From positions 4,090,501 to 4,154,500 of the forward strand of contig OX485805.1 of the NCBI GenBank assembly GCA_950295325.1: a stretch of DNA of 64,000 nt. The letters are read 5' to 3'. This DNA comes from Polytrichum commune. Its lineage: Eukaryota > Streptophyta > Polytrichopsida > Polytrichales > Polytrichaceae. The notes beneath the pieces are model-generated. The model was not told the DNA's origin, did not search any database, and saw only the letters and a program-made list of their open reading frames with translations. Below are positions 1 to 12,482 of this stretch, in pieces (within the stretch, counting starts at the first letter, position 1; each line of letters opens with the position of its first letter). The translations under genes and the position numbers were made by a program.

Positions 1-455
1 CTAATGGGTGGTCATTATCACCCCCTCTCTCTCATGTGTTTTGTTACTAACAAGGGTGTGTGACTTCATAGGGGTGTGCAAGTTTCATATTACAATATGC
101 CCCTAACAGTTCTAATTTCGCGTCACCCAATAGTAACGTCATGTCCACCTTAAACTTGCAAGTTCCTAATATAGCCATGCGTCATCCCAGTCCTACTCAT
201 GTTTATGACACATCTCTTTAACATGGTCCCCCCACCTTTTTCAGAACGGTAGGGACTAGTTTTAAATGGGGGATAAAACTACTGCCGACAAAAACCACTA
301 CCGACACCAACAACCACCACAACATCCGTTGCATATAGAGATGCCGATCCCAATAGATGGCCGAATCCCATAAAAGGCCACCGCCTACATTTGTTTTCCC
401 CAAGAGCACCTTTCAAGCCAACCAAGACTAAGTTATTTGCCCACGAGCATGGAAG

Positions 456-489
<34 letters not shown>
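456..489. repeat. (GT)n microsatellite
   Basis: An uninterrupted run of about 16 GT dinucleotides. The short open frames that cross it on both strands (Cys-Val and His-Thr runs) are by-products of the repeat and not genes. Confidence 0.95.
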
Positions 490-492
<3 letters not shown>

Positions 493-3380
493 GGTTGGTT
501 TTTCCTCACATAGTGAGGACAAAGGGAGAATTTGAGTGCACCAATTACCATGGTAATTTATGTTGCTATTGTGACAACCTACGTGCACGATTTTCTAATT
601 TACAAATCAAAGCATACACGTTTTTGCAATGGAAGTTTTTCTTACGTTCAATCATGTACAACCTCAAGATTTTATTCTATCAAGATTTTAAAATAGCATT
701 CACAGTCGGTTCACACGATGTCCCAAACCCAAAGTTTCACTTTACATGAGGTCAATTCGTGTATTTTTAGCCGTTGAGAGCATGGAAGTTTGGGATTTGC
801 CACTTCACACAGTCTCCAAGTCTTAAAGTCCCAAGTATGACATGGATGCCTACAATACAACACTTTTTTAGTGGTGAGGCTCGCAATTTGAGAGTTGAGA
901 AATTGGGTCAAGCAAAAAGCTACACGCAACTTGCAACACAAGTCTCGAGAACGTTTTCCATGAAATAATTAACGTTTGAGGTAAACCATATTTCAATGGG
1001 CTCGAGGTTCAAAAGTTGGGACTTTTCCTCTATGTTAGGACTCATTGACATGAGTGGGACTCGGGACTCCACATGAACAAGCCCTTGCAATCACAAAAAT
1101 CACAACACGATGCAAATCACATTCAAGTGAAGCCTACACACATTTTCAAAATCCAGGTTGTTTGGTGGACATGTTGATGCATTTCTATTGTATCTAAATT
1201 TCATGGGTGATATATGAATCCATGGCGATCATTATTTGAGCTTTATGATATGACAAAAGAACAACTAACCAAAACGGTTTATTTGATGTTACATTTATAT
1301 TACAATCTACTAAAGAATAATGAAGATCCGATCCTTGCAAATTATTAACATATTATGATCTTAATCATCTTTGCATATTCTCTAATAAATCCTATCACAT
1401 AGTTCAACAAGTTGTAGTTTTGGACTAACCTTAATCCAATCTCACTTAAACGTCCATTACTTATGATTCCCAACAGTGATTGCACACGGTCAATACGGGT
1501 CATCATTCATGCGGTTTCCAATATTCCAAGGGTCAAGTTAAGAACAATGTCATTGGAAACAAGTATGGTAAACACTTATACCTATATTATGCACTCTAAT
1601 TCAAGACAAATGATCACGGGGATTGTTTTGAAATAGGGAAGTCAAACCCATCTTGAACATACATATTGAGGATTCTCTAACTCATGACGGTTAGGAAACA
1701 ACTTAATAGGTGCTATTCTTACATGAAGGATGAATTCCTTAAGTTGCACAATAAGTTGAACAATTGACATGTTTTCGACACCATCGTGTGGCTTTGTATA
1801 GAAAATGTAGATTTTAGATATCTAGTACCAACCCATCTCACCTTAACCATTATTCCGAAATTTCATAAGAGATCCAAATAACTTGAGTGCATCGAAGGTG
1901 AGACCGATGAAATTACCCACATCAATGGGGTTTGTTCGGCATGTGTATAGATTTTCTTTGAACAATAAAGATCCTAGATGCGTCTAGAAAAGGCTATTTA
2001 GATGCACAAGATTAAATATATGAGCTAGGAAAGAACGGGATGTTGGTGGAATGAATGCATTGTTGAGATGATGGTTTCTTATAAGGCGTTGCACTCCATT
2101 GAAATTATAATGAATTTGATTCCAAAGTTCACGAAGTCAAAAGGGTCACGGGACTAAAAGTAACAAATGTGGAATGAACCACAAGGATTGTAGCTCATTG
2201 AAACGGTGATCTTAATTGTAACAATAACTCAACAAGTAGTGTAGATCAATGATATGTTGTTCTTGAGATGCTCAAGTCAATAACTAAACTCAAAATGAAA
2301 TACTAGTATCCATCTATTAGCTATTCAAGCGAGTTGTTGGGCTTAGAATATGCGTCATTCTATTTGGGTGATGTTTTATAAGTGTGATGTATGTATGTAA
2401 TTAAATATAAGGGAAGGGGAAAAAAATCAAAACAAAACATCAATGTTCATGCACCGACGTCAATACCGTAGCTTCTAGCAGCTTGGGCAGAAGATAATTA
2501 TTTCTAAAGGTGTCTAAATTTTTGGGAAATTGATTTTGTTGAGTGTCCATAAGAAAACGAAATAACATTCAAAGTGTGCTTAAAGTCATAATAATGCAAG
2601 AGACATTTACTGGAATCCAACAAAGTAGCATTAAAGAATTTCAACAATGTCTTCACGCGGCATCAATCTCACTCATGGTCTAAGGACAATACGAACATGA
2701 TTTTGCTCCACAAGTCATGTTGACACACTACCATAAAAATGGGAATGAGACAAGCGAACGGGAATGAACGTCTAACTTATTTTAGATTACTTTTTGAATC
2801 TGCCCAATTTTAAAATATTATTTGATGGGTTGCCTAAGTCACTTTCTCACTTGAATTGATTATTAGGCAGAACGGTGCCCAAGTTGCTAGAGAGCTACGG
2901 TATAAGCATGTTATCATTTGATCATGGTCGCCCATGATTTTGTAAGTAAGTGTGTCGGAATTTGGGTCCATCTACCTCGTGAGTGCAATTTGATGGTAGT
3001 CATAAAAAATTGTTGGCAATTTGAGATCCTCATAATTATGAGTCGTGAACTTCTTACTTATGATTATGGATCAAATTTCATTAAAACATTTGCAAATTCT
3101 CCGAGTCATATAGATAGAATCTCAACGATAATGTGGCATACGGCTTTGAGAATCCCCTTAGACGATTGGACAAGAAATAGGTAGACTCATTCCCCAACCC
3201 TCTTTTCTATATTTTCTAGGATCTAAGGTAGGTACGAATGTTGTGGGGCATTTCGAACTCCACACATCTACTCGGTGCTTGGATCAAGGAGCTCTAGAAT
3301 TTAGTATGCTAGTAATTTTTTGATGAATGAGAGAGAATGTTGGTGGAAATCCCACAACTAGAGTTCGCATGTTCTCAAGA
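490..3380. other. No supported gene
   Basis: AT-rich sequence with short open frames only. The longest, at 2918-3184 (+), resembles no family I know and has no convincing splice context. The first 455 bases are likewise empty. Confidence 0.6.
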
Positions 3381-3428
3381 TTTTTTTTTTAAAAAAAAAC
3401 ATTTTGGGGGGCGGGGGGGGGGGGGGGG
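3381..3428. repeat. Homopolymer cluster T/A/G
   Basis: A run of T followed directly by a run of A, then a short spacer and an almost pure G tract (about 3406-3428). Similar long G tracts occur at 13413-13428, 16615-16631, 53950-53966 and 58018-58026. The exact lengths of such tracts are unreliable in assemblies. Confidence 0.9.
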
Positions 3429-3829
3429 CAAGAGAAAGGACTCAAGACAAGAGAAACCCACACATGTTTTGGTGATTTTCAAATGGAGTTTGGTGACTCA
3501 AGATAACAATATTGTAACCTTCACATGTGCCTAGCCTTGGGAACGTTAAGTTTCAAGGTTGGGTATCTTAGGAATATTCGCTTTCACCATGATCATGACT
3601 TAAGATGACAAGTGTAGATAAAAAAAACCAAGGTCACTTGGGAGAAGAGAAGAGTGGGTCGCTTGGAGACAAGTTTCACTGTGCATGGATTGGGGCCGCA
3701 ACCGTAAACATATTTAAACGCCGACTTTATTAAAAAAATTGTCCCCTTGAATGGGTCTCACCTTTTTGAAGTATTCGTATATGGTAGGGGGATATTTGAA
3801 TGGACCGAATCAACATAAAGACACCGACA

Positions 3830-4570
3830 CCACCTTCCTAGTAGTAACGGCTAGGGATTTGTGGTGTCTATGGAAACTCATCCATTGTGTGGGTGAAAAT
3901 GTAGTGAATCACATTATAGTTTGTAAATGATTATTTTAAGACGATTTGACTCTATAAATAACATCAGAGACCCCAAATTAGGGTAGTGAAGACAGTTGGC
4001 ATGAATCAACCCTCAATTTTACAGGGGACTTGTTTTCACTACAACCTTTCCATCCATGATAGATGAGTCTACAAAGACGCCACAGACCCCAAACCAACGA
4101 TTATAGGATTCGGATTCGTGGCGTCTATGTAATCTCATTCATCTCGGATGAAGGGGCTCTAGTAACAACAACTCCCTTATAAGGTTGAGGGCCGATTCAA
4201 TCCAGGTAAACTCCCTACACGATTTAGGGGTTCTTACGCTATTTCCGGAGTCAAATCATCTATAAAGAATAAATATAATAGTCATGTTATATTATGATTC
4301 ATTACGTTTTCACCTACACAATGGAGGAGTTTATGTAGATACCATGAACGTTATCTACGATTCATGGCAACTATGTAAACTTATTCATTGTGGATGAAGG
4401 GACTCTAGTAAAGACAAGTCCCTGATAAGGTTTAGGACTAATTCATTCCAACTACACTCCACAAGACTAATTCAAGATCTCTGATGTTGTTTCAAGAATC
4501 AAATCGTCTTAAATTAATAGTTTATAGGCTATAATATAAGTAACTCGTCTTCACCTTAGCAATGGATGAC
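3830..4570. repeat. Degenerate inverted and direct repeats
   Basis: A module holding a GTCAAATCRTCT-like box, an AT-rich stretch around TTATAGT/ATAATAT and a TTTTCACC...AATGGA box appears at least three times: once inverted at about 3870-3960 and twice direct at about 4250-4330 and 4495-4565. Between them lie recurring stretches with AGGGACTTG or GGGCTCTAGTAA. A faint further copy is near 33195. I see no coding potential. This could be an old local array or a decayed foldback element. Confidence 0.55.
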
Positions 4571-7272
4571 TTGAACCCCTTGCTCTCCAAAGTCATGGGA
4601 CATGCAATTTCCAACCTCCAGCGCCTCTCCAAAAGTCTAAGAAACGTCGTCATCATCGAAACTTGTAAGTTGTATAGGACTTAGGGCGAGGTTCCATGTA
4701 CGGGTCCCAATCCAATTTTTGAAACATAAATGGGTTGCAGGTGGGAAAAGGGTGGTGCCATGTGCCCCTTCCCCTCACCCAAGGACCGGTACCCCACATG
4801 GATGGGTGTCCCACATTATATAATGTGCAAGGACAGGCGCCAAAGTACAGGCCGTCCTAATGGTCAAGAGAAGGACATATGCCGGTTAGAGAGCTCCGGT
4901 GACCGGATTGGCCGGTCACCTTGGGTACACCCTTGGGTACTAAAGGCCTTTTTGTTCTTCCAGCCCTTTCTTTTGAAGGGTACTCCTAGGGCTCCTTGCG
5001 GTACAATGGTACTCCTTTGTGAAGTGCAAGGTACGCATCAATCACCTACATGAGGTTTTGCAAGTGTGATGTAATATTAATATTAATTATTACTCTCTTA
5101 AGCTTATTACTATGCATGAACAATTGTTTAGTTACTATTCAAATGTATGACCAATTTGTATATTCATTGAATTAGAGATCTTTTTAGGGTTTAAGGTTTA
5201 GAATTCATATGACATTCATCAATATTCAATATTATAAACTTTGTAAATATCATATACGTTCTAATTTATTGATCATTTTTGTTTTGTGCTCCATCCATCT
5301 TCTTCTTCTTTGATGTTTTTTTATGTTAAAGTTTGTGGTTGTTATTTGGTTTGTTTTTCATGTTCTCCAACTTTTCATGATCACACTTACACAACTAACC
5401 TTTTGTTGCATTAACAAATATACGATGAGGCATCAAAAACGGATTGAAATTTAGATCCCCCTTGATTTAGATATGATTATCATAATTTCATGTTTGATAG
5501 TTTCTTAATAAAAGATATAAATCCTCCCACATGTGTTCATTATTGAATGTGGAGTATCAGTTAAGATCTGAATCTAATGTAGTCCAATCTCTTTTAGATT
5601 TCGTTATGGTGTTTGTTCTTTCAAATTGATCCTCATCTACCCACGCTCCGATCAAAATGTAGGTGTTTTGTAGATAGGTTTTTAATTTGGGTTCCAATTA
5701 ACAAAAACACACAAGGTAGACTAAATAAGTGTCAAATTGAACTCTAAGTGTCATTATTGAGTTAGTCAATAGATCACAATGGCGGTGTTATGAGATTAAA
5801 ATGATAATCACGGGGAAAAAACTTATTAAGTGAGGTTTAGGATGTTATTAAATTGAGGATTGGGGTATTAGGATCACTCAATGCAGTACATGCAATTGCT
5901 TAGTCTCTCCCTTACAACCAACACTCGACCTCGGGGGGTTCACTCCCTCTTATATTTTGCATACACATGCATTCGGGACTTATTTATTGGGGGGAGGGGG
6001 TATTTACCTTGCAGAAAAGATTATAAGGTGATGGTATTTTACATGTAAAAAGCCTGAAAATATTATATGTGATGGTATTTTACATGTAAACATGTTTCCA
6101 CTATTTTAAAATCCCCTATTTTACATGTACATTTTTTATAAAATTTATCTACAATGAATATATTGGACCCTATTTTTTATCGCACGTTGTTCTACGATTT
6201 TTGCCAGCGAACCCCTTGAGCACTCGACGGTAACATCTCTCTCTATTATGGTTTGGCAATGCAGGGAGTCACAACTCAAATATAGTCTCTTGAGTAATCC
6301 ATAATCTCATAAATCCAAGGCCAAAGGCACATTGTTTGTTCCCTAGTCTCTCCTTTTTTCATGATAATTCAATGTATCAAGAAATATTATAATTCAACCC
6401 CTCAGGTTGTTTGGTTTCTTAATTTATCTTCATGGTTAATGAGGTTACCTTTGTCAAACAATGCGTCATCATCCTTGTAAATATCCAATGACTATAGGCC
6501 AAACCACGTTAGGAGGAACAACTAGGTTACCTCTAGATTAACTCTTCACAAATTTATCCTAATTGAATAAGTTAAGAATGTTTAATTTAATGGTTCGTTA
6601 AATTCATTTAATTAGCCTAGAAGCATCTCATTTATGTTACTAAAATAAACTACTATGATTTGCAAAAGTCTAGTAGCAAGTGACAAGAACTAAGTCTGAC
6701 GGAACCCATCGGACAATGACCTAAGGGATCAAGTCTGCATACCAATCACCAACCAGAGCCTAGTAACTAGAGTCCAGTAGCTAGTCACAAGTAGCGAGTC
6801 TCATAGTGTAGTGCAGGCCATAGTCTATAACAACAAATAAGTGTCTAGTTCTCGAAGACTAACCTGGCCTTCTTTCCTTTTATGCTGGCTCTTGGGCTTC
6901 CTACCCAATGATGGGAATATATACCCACTCTCTACCTGACTCAGTTCACCTCCCAGATCTGATGCTTCATCTCTTTCAGACCATCGTTGACGCCGCAAGC
7001 TATGGTCCTTCCCTAAAACCTCGAGCATTAGGACATCTCACCGAGTAGTAATCTTCACTAAAACCCTTCCATAATTTTTGCATTACTTCTCGCTTTTCTT
7101 TTCTTTTTCTTTGAAAAAAACTTATTTTCTGGAGTGTTTCTCACAAAAAATCGTCTTCAATCACAGATAATTCCAACAAGGCGTCTCTCCTCATTGAGGT
7201 TTACACTCTGCTGCCAGAGAATATAATCAAGAGGTGTTGTCCAGATAATGGTCGTTAATTAGGCAAATGATG

Positions 7273-7274
<2 letters not shown>
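4571..7274. other. No supported gene
   Basis: No coding region I can support. The open frame at 4730-5053 (+) lies in a locally GC-richer patch but has no recognisable domain. A 41-bp direct repeat containing the palindrome TTTTACATGTAAAA occurs at about 6028 and 6069. The minus-strand frame at 6825-7028 has no family features. Confidence 0.55.

Positions 7275-7304
<30 letters not shown>
7275..7304. repeat. (CT)n microsatellite
   Basis: About 15 perfect CT units. The minus-strand frame across it (7227-7409) has an alternating Glu-Arg run for this reason only. Confidence 0.95.
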
Positions 7305-7309
<5 letters not shown>

Positions 7310-7436
7310 AGACCATCCTCCCCTTTTCACAAGGGCCTCTCTGAAGACGCATAGTCACATTATGGACCAGACGATTATCATGGCCCTCCACAAGTAAGTT
7401 ATACTCCAATTAAGACCGCCCTCAAAGACAATGGTT

Positions 7437-7720
7437 TTTCCCGAGCAGGGCTCGGGGAGAACCGGTGGTTAGTTACAGATGAACCGGTTGAGTTTGAGAG
7501 ATAACCAGTTGAAGTTGGAGACTTCCGGAGAATTACCGATCATTTGAGAGGAATCTATAGACGAATATACCTCGAATGAATACAACAAAACCGGAAGATT
7601 ATGTCAACATGTAGCCGGCTGGATTTAGAATCACTAAGATCTAGACCGACTATGCCCCAAAACTTCCCGGGCATTGTTCCCGAGACAATGGCCACTCATA
7701 GAAGTTGATTCACTTTTCCT
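7437..7720. repeat. Dispersed repeat R1, copy 1
   Basis: Carries AGTTACAGATGAACC, GTTGAGTTTGAGA, TTGAAGTT...GACTTC, GAGGAATCTAT and TGTCAACATGTA in the same order as 17540-17757 inside duplication copy A. Its left edge has a short GAGCAGGGCTC palindrome and its right part has CCCGGGCATTG. The copy at 17.5 kb is an insertion relative to copy B, so R1 is probably a mobile sequence. I see no coding region in it. The start of the 21708-22753 insertion has a similar GGGGAGAACYGGT motif. Confidence 0.6.
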
Positions 7721-7731
7721 GGTACAACATA

Positions 7732-8864
7732 GGGGCGGTTTACACTATGGACCATGAAGTTGGACCAGGGCTCTGCAAGGCAGCTGATTGGCTGTTGAAG
7801 TTCTCCTGGGACAACTTCAGTTTACACTAAGGAAAAAATGGTAGAGGGACCATGGAGGTCGAGGTCCCCAAAATATAATTTTTAAGGCCTAATAAATGCA
7901 CTGACATGGTCCAACAGGTTTTGCGGTGAGAGAGGCAAGAGAGGTGGTCTGGTAGGAAAAGGGAAGGGCCCATGTTAGAGAAATACCATTTCAATAAATT
8001 TTTAATGAACCTACCTTTTAAGTGCCTTAATTATACCATAGCCCATGAGACATACCAGCACTACCTTGCCCTACCCCTTAAACCGGCTCACACGTGTTTC
8101 ACCAAACAACGCGGGACATCTAGAACTCAAGAATTCAAGTGCAGATTTGTTTTTTTGGTCTACCAAATGAAATGTTTGGAATTTTGGGGCTTGTAATATA
8201 CCGTTGGAAAGGTCTTGAAAATACCTTTCCAACGGTATATTACACACCCCAATATGCTTACAAAATGTAGTTGCAAAACAAAAAACAAAAATCTGTAGTG
8301 GTTTAGTGACTGTAGATCAGGGTAGTCAAAAGAAGTGCAATGGGAAATCTTCTAACATTAATTATCAAAGAATTGAAAATTAGTGTTGAGCAAGGTAGGG
8401 TGGTAACAACATTAAATATAATCAAACACTAAATATCCTATTTAGTGTAGTGACAACACAAGGTACATGTCACATGTAAATTACTTTGAGCATGTACAAA
8501 TTAAATTGCTCATTTTATTTTATTTAAAAAAAATTGTTGTGAGAAGATTTGCAAGCCACATCTTCGACACATTTAACAAGAAGTGAAGATAAGTGAAGCC
8601 CAAGAGAAGACAAGGAATGATCAAACTTCATTTTTCTCCAAAAATTGCATGTTTTGGGCATGTATTAAAAAAATCAGCCCTCCACTTCTTGCCGCGTGGT
8701 CATTCCTCTTGGTCCACATTCGGTTTACACCTAGTGAGGGGCCCAACGGCTTTGTAAATCAATTTTTTAAGAACTCGGACCATGAAATGTAGACCATGAA
8801 CTCGTACCGCGGAATAAGGCATCTTCCGTGAGACGAGTTCATGGTCTATGGTGTAAACCGCCCC
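7732..8864. mobile_element. Harbinger-type MITE with GGGGCGGTTTACAC ends
   Basis: The ends are inverted repeats: GGGGCGGTTTACACTATGG on the left and its near-complement, with one mismatch in this stretch, at the right end. Both ends are flanked by ATA (7729-7731 and 8865-8867), fitting a 3-bp target duplication. A second family member at 62063-62556 shares the ends and internal CATGGTCC boxes and has TAA duplications. No transposase is encoded, and the short frames inside are not convincing. At 1133 bp this copy is longer than its relative and contains the hairpin at 8193-8243. Confidence 0.8.
8193..8243. repeat. Perfect 21-bp inverted repeat (hairpin)
   Basis: The arms at 8193-8213 and 8223-8243 are exactly complementary (core ATACCGTTGGAAAGGT) around a 9-nt loop. 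Pairing continues outward with a few mismatches through a TGGGG/CCCCA stretch, giving about 30 bp in all. It sits inside the MITE at 7732-8864. It may be a nested foldback insertion or the recombination product of a small palindromic repeat. A small-RNA precursor is possible but has no direct support. Confidence 0.85.
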
Positions 8865-8972
8865 ATAGACAATGGATTCCTCACAAGTTTCTTGACCTCC
8901 CAACACTCACACTCATATCAGAATTGTAAAGCAATTAATCCTCATAGCAATTACACTTTCTTCTTCAGGATT

Positions 8973-9368
8973 TAAGGTAGGGATGGCAATTTCCGTGCGG
9001 GTCCTAAAGTCGACCCCTATGTCGGAAGCACCTATTTAGGTGATTTTACCTGGGTTTACAAAAGCCTTTACCGTTCACAGTGCTGCCAACATTTCATTGG
9101 CTACTAGCGGTCGGTTTAATGCTGCCAGCGGTTGGTTTTAGAAATCCACCTTGTGGATATACCACGTACCCTATGTGCGAGTGTTGGTCACTCTACAAGG
9201 TTTCCTTTAAAAATTTGTAGGAAATCATAAACATGCTGGAAAATTTTGATTTTTTCATAGTTGCTCTTGCACCAGCTTTGCGGAGCGCTCAAAATTTATA
9301 AAAAAATAGTTTCAGCATCCCAACTAGGCACATCTAAAATTTGGACGGAAATTGCCACCCCTACCTTA
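8973..9368. mobile_element. MITE with TAAGGTAGGG-TGGCAATTTCC ends
   Basis: A long terminal inverted repeat. The left arm TAAGGTAGGGATGGCAATTT and the matching right arm ending CCCCTACCTTA differ at one position over about 24 bp. There is no coding capacity. The symmetry reaches the outermost bases, so the target duplication cannot be separated from the inverted repeat and the superfamily is unclear. hAT or Harbinger origin is possible. Confidence 0.7.
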
Positions 9369-9717
9369 CACACACGCACACAGATAATCCTCACAGTCCA
9401 ATGAAGTTTACATGAGGTAATTTAACAACAAAGTCCCTCACAACAACGTTCTCTCTTCTCGAGAAGACTTTTGGGAAAGCTTAAGAAATGAACTTCTTGA
9501 GTTTAATTCGAAACTTCCTAGAACACGACCAGATCTATCTTGGGTTTACTTCATTCACTGAGAGCACCAATACCAAGACTATGGTCCATGCAATCACATC
9601 AAATGAAATCAGATTCACAATCTTATATTATGGAAAGGCACTTTTACATCACATAGGGCTTCACACCCAGTAATTATATTAGACTATGGTCTCGCCGACT
9701 GATGAGGGAAGAAGCTA

Positions 9718-11742
9718 CAGTCTAACCTTGATAATGTCACCCTTGTTAATGGGACACCTTGATACTGTCACCTAAAAGTTTGAAACCGATTTTCTTAGTG
9801 TAAAACTCCCTCGTTATTATCCATATCACCCTTGTTAATGTCACTATTTTTTTCCAAAATCCGTAGTGTAAATGTGATAATATCAAATATGGATGGATTG
9901 TATGTGATGGTTGGATGGACATATTGTAGTAGCCAAAAGGGTCATGAGCCACCCCTGTGATAAATGCAATGTTATTCAAAGGGTCATGAGCCGCCTCTGT
10001 GCACCAACCCTGAACGGTGTTGTCTATACACGGCACTCAAAGGTGTTGTCTTTGACGGCGCTGCCAAGACTTCTTGGCCTCTATGCACCCCACCTTCCGT
10101 CACATGTGTTCACCTATGTGTCTTTGAGGGTTTCAGCTTGTGTGAAGTAATTTAGGATGTTAAGTTCTACGGTTTAGCTGAGCTGGTACAGAGTAGTGTC
10201 GACTTAAGCTAAATTAGTTCAATTGGTTTGCAATGTAGAAATCTCAAGATATGTGGCACGGTCTTCACTGTTTCTATAGTCAATAGTCGCATAGGAGAAT
10301 CTAGTAAGATCCTGAAGACATCTTCAATTTTGATGAGACATGTTTGTATTATAAAGCCTCTCCTTGCAAGACTTTGAATATTGGGAAGGCAAAAGGAAAT
10401 AAAAAGAAGAAGGACCGTGTGACATTGGGGCTTTGCACTAATATCTCAGGGAAGGAGCGATTGAAGCTTGTTTTCATTCACAAATCAACACGTCCCAGAT
10501 GCTTTCCTCGGAAGTTTGATCCAAATAGTATAGTACACTATTATTCTAACAATTCAGCCTGGATGAATGGTGATGCTTTTACACATTGGGTGAAGAGTGA
10601 GAACCGAAGAATGGCATTGCAAGATAGAAAAATTTGCATTATTATGGATAATGCAGGAAGCCATGATATTCATGGTGAGGTCAAAAAAGTTATAGATGGA
10701 TTTAATGCTTTTGTACTCTCCCATATCACTATATTGTTTCTTCCACCAAATGTGACTTCAGTTGTTCAGCCTTTGGATCAAGGAGTGATTGCAGCATTCA
10801 AAATGTGCTATAAACGCAAGCTTGTTGCCTGGACTTTGCAACAAATTGATAACTCAAATGAAGATTTGGGGAAACTGAATGTTGATCTATTTCAAGCAAT
10901 GCTATGGTGTGTGGCGGCATGGCATGAATTAGATGATCAAACCATTAGAAATTGTTGGAGAAAGTCTGCCATATTGCCTGCAGCGTGGAATGCAGATATC
11001 AACAATTCTGATGAACGTATGAAGTCCAAAATGGAGGAAGCAGCTTTGGAATTGGGCAATCTCATCGCCGCATTGAATTTGGGTTTGGATGTTGAAGGCA
11101 AGCCTATAGAAAAGCTTAGTCCTTTAGAGTACATAAACATGGAAGGTGAAGATGATTTTGAGGTGGAATATTCTACTGAGGAGCTTGTGCAATTAGTGCA
11201 AGATGGCGAACATGTACTTGATTCCATGGAAGAAGACCCATTGATTGTTAATAGCAATGATGATGAGTCTAAAGTAGTGAAGCTAAGCGATGCACAAAAA
11301 TATGCTAAAGATGTTTTGAATTTTATGGCTAGCCAAGGTTCTCAGATTTTCAACACTCATGAGTTGTTAGGAATGGAAAACATCCATGACAAACTCATTA
11401 GAATTGGTGTTGGACATTTAACATCACTAAAACAATGTGACATTAGAAGCTTCTTTGTCTCTAGTGAGAGGTCTTTACCTGATCTCAATGACACATTGTG
11501 ATGTGCTCATGTTGTTATTCACAATTTTGAATTATATTTTACATTCAAAAACATTGAAGTCTTGTGTTTGTTTTTTTGTTTTTTTTACAGTGTAATTTCA
11601 TTTTGATTTTCTACCTTTTTTTTTTTGATAATATCACATTATGCACAAATCTTCAAAATGTGACATTATCAAATATGTCACACCTTGTTTATATCACACT
11701 TTATGGTGAAACGGATGGTGTGATATTATCAAGGTTAGACTG
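9718..11742 (+). mobile_element. pogo/Tigger-type DNA transposon
   Basis: A 2025-bp element with inverted ends CAGTCTAACCTTGATAATGT on the left and the matching ATTATCAAGGTTAGACTG on the right (one interior mismatch). It is flanked by TA on both sides (9716-9717 and 11743-11744), the target duplication of Tc1/mariner/pogo elements. It contains one large open frame for a DDE transposase (10308-11501). The stretch TGTCACCCTTGTTAATG recurs in the left 150 bp, a likely subterminal repeat. The helix-turn-helix N-terminus expected in an autonomous copy is not visible. Confidence 0.9.
10308..11501 (+). CDS. pogo/Tigger-family DDE transposase, N-terminus missing
   Basis: A DDE superfamily endonuclease of the pogo/Tigger (CENP-B/jerky-like) group, which would cut and join the ends of the surrounding element in the nucleus. 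The frame is open from GAT at 10308, just after a TAA, to TGA at 11501. In order it shows the first catalytic Asp in FNFDETCLYY, a long RNase-H-like fold, the second Asp in IIMDNAGSH, PPNVTSVVQPLDQGVI with the third Asp, and an acidic C-terminal part of about 150 residues. It lacks a CENP-B-type HTH domain and an obvious ATG. A TAG/TAAG just upstream could be the 3' end of an intron, but I found no HTH exon between the left TIR and this point. It is therefore either a 5'-deleted copy or has a diverged first exon. About 385 residues can be read. Confidence 0.8.
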   Translation, partial: DPEDIFNFDETCLYYKASPCKTLNIGKAKGNKKKKDRVTLGLCTNISGKERLKLVFIHKSTRPRCFPRKFDPNSIVHYYSNNSAWMNGDAFTHWVKSENRRMALQDRKICIIMDNAGSHDIHGEVKKVIDGFNAFVLSHITILFLPPNVTSVVQPLDQGVIAAFKMCYKRKLVAWTLQQIDNSNEDLGKLNVDLFQAMLWCVAAWHELDDQTIRNCWRKSAILPAAWNADINNSDERMKSKMEEAALELGNLIAALNLGLDVEGKPIEKLSPLEYINMEGEDDFEVEYSTEELVQLVQDGEHVLDSMEEDPLIVNSNDDESKVVKLSDAQKYAKDVLNFMASQGSQIFNTHELLGMENIHDKLIRIGVGHLTSLKQCDIRSFFVSSERSLPDLNDTL

Positions 11743-11744
11743 TA

Positions 11745-12189
11745 CTCTCTTCACGAGAGGAAGTTGTTGATGATCCTCTCCCTCTTCCTGCCTATGGTCA
11801 CTAATGAGTCGAAGCCTATGTTCCCAACCAATGTGCATGTCTACAACTAGATTCCTAAGTCATGATCACTTGATCACATGTCTATTGTTTGTCACAAGTG
11901 ACTCTCACAAATGACTCTCACGCTTTGGACTATGGTCAGTGAGTTGAAAAGAACCACCTTCACTTTACTACCGCTATATAGTCACTAATTACTCACTTTT
12001 TCATTGTTTCAAAGTTCTAACTCCAATCCTGAACCTAAACTTCATCAAAATTCAAAAATTGACCTATTCAATCCAAGAAATCGTATCACATGTTTGCCTA
12101 AAACAAAGTAACCAAATAGCACCCACACCTTATCCTTCAATAAGGTAAACATGACTTGAACATACACACTTAGCTTCACACTTCCCGTA
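11745..12189. other. No supported gene
   Basis: Flank of the pogo element. It has no coding signal or repeat structure that I can support. Confidence 0.5.
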
Positions 12190-12395
12190 CGATATGAAAC
12201 ATGCGAGTCGTGCGGAATGATTAACAAATCCAAACTATGCCCATAGCCATTTGCCTGCAAATTTTTGGAGCTCATATGAATATTCTCATTCATTATCAAA
12301 GTGAAGATTCTCATTAAGTGGTCACATAGACCCCTCCCGTGTATGTTGACTATTGATCCTAGAGTAGTTAGCATAATTTGAGCACATAGTCCAAT
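12190..12395. repeat. Dispersed repeat R2, copy 1
   Basis: Matches 38290-38490 in direct orientation with scattered changes. Shared anchors in order are CATAGCCATTTGCCT (GTAGCC in the other copy), CATTATCAAAGTGAAGATTC, TTAARTGGTCA and GTTAGCATA-TTTGAGCAC. The 38.3 kb copy continues into ACATGTCTTTTTGGTGTC, which also appears near 34640 and, altered, near 13135. The longest minus-strand frame here (12045-12596) crosses the repeat edge and is probably not a gene. Confidence 0.6.
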
Positions 12396-12482
12396 CGCTT
12401 CTCTCGGGGGGTGCACTATACTAAACATGTACGAGTATACGTGAGTGCATAGGAGGGGTATTGATTTGGACCTTGCCGTATT

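Noticed and set aside
279-749. Frames around the GT microsatellite
   Set aside because: They depend on the dinucleotide run and have no domain or conserved feature.
10160-10250. A tRNA-like stretch (GGTTTAGCTGAGCTGGTA)
   Set aside because: It resembles a D-arm and B-box only superficially; no acceptor or anticodon stem could be paired.
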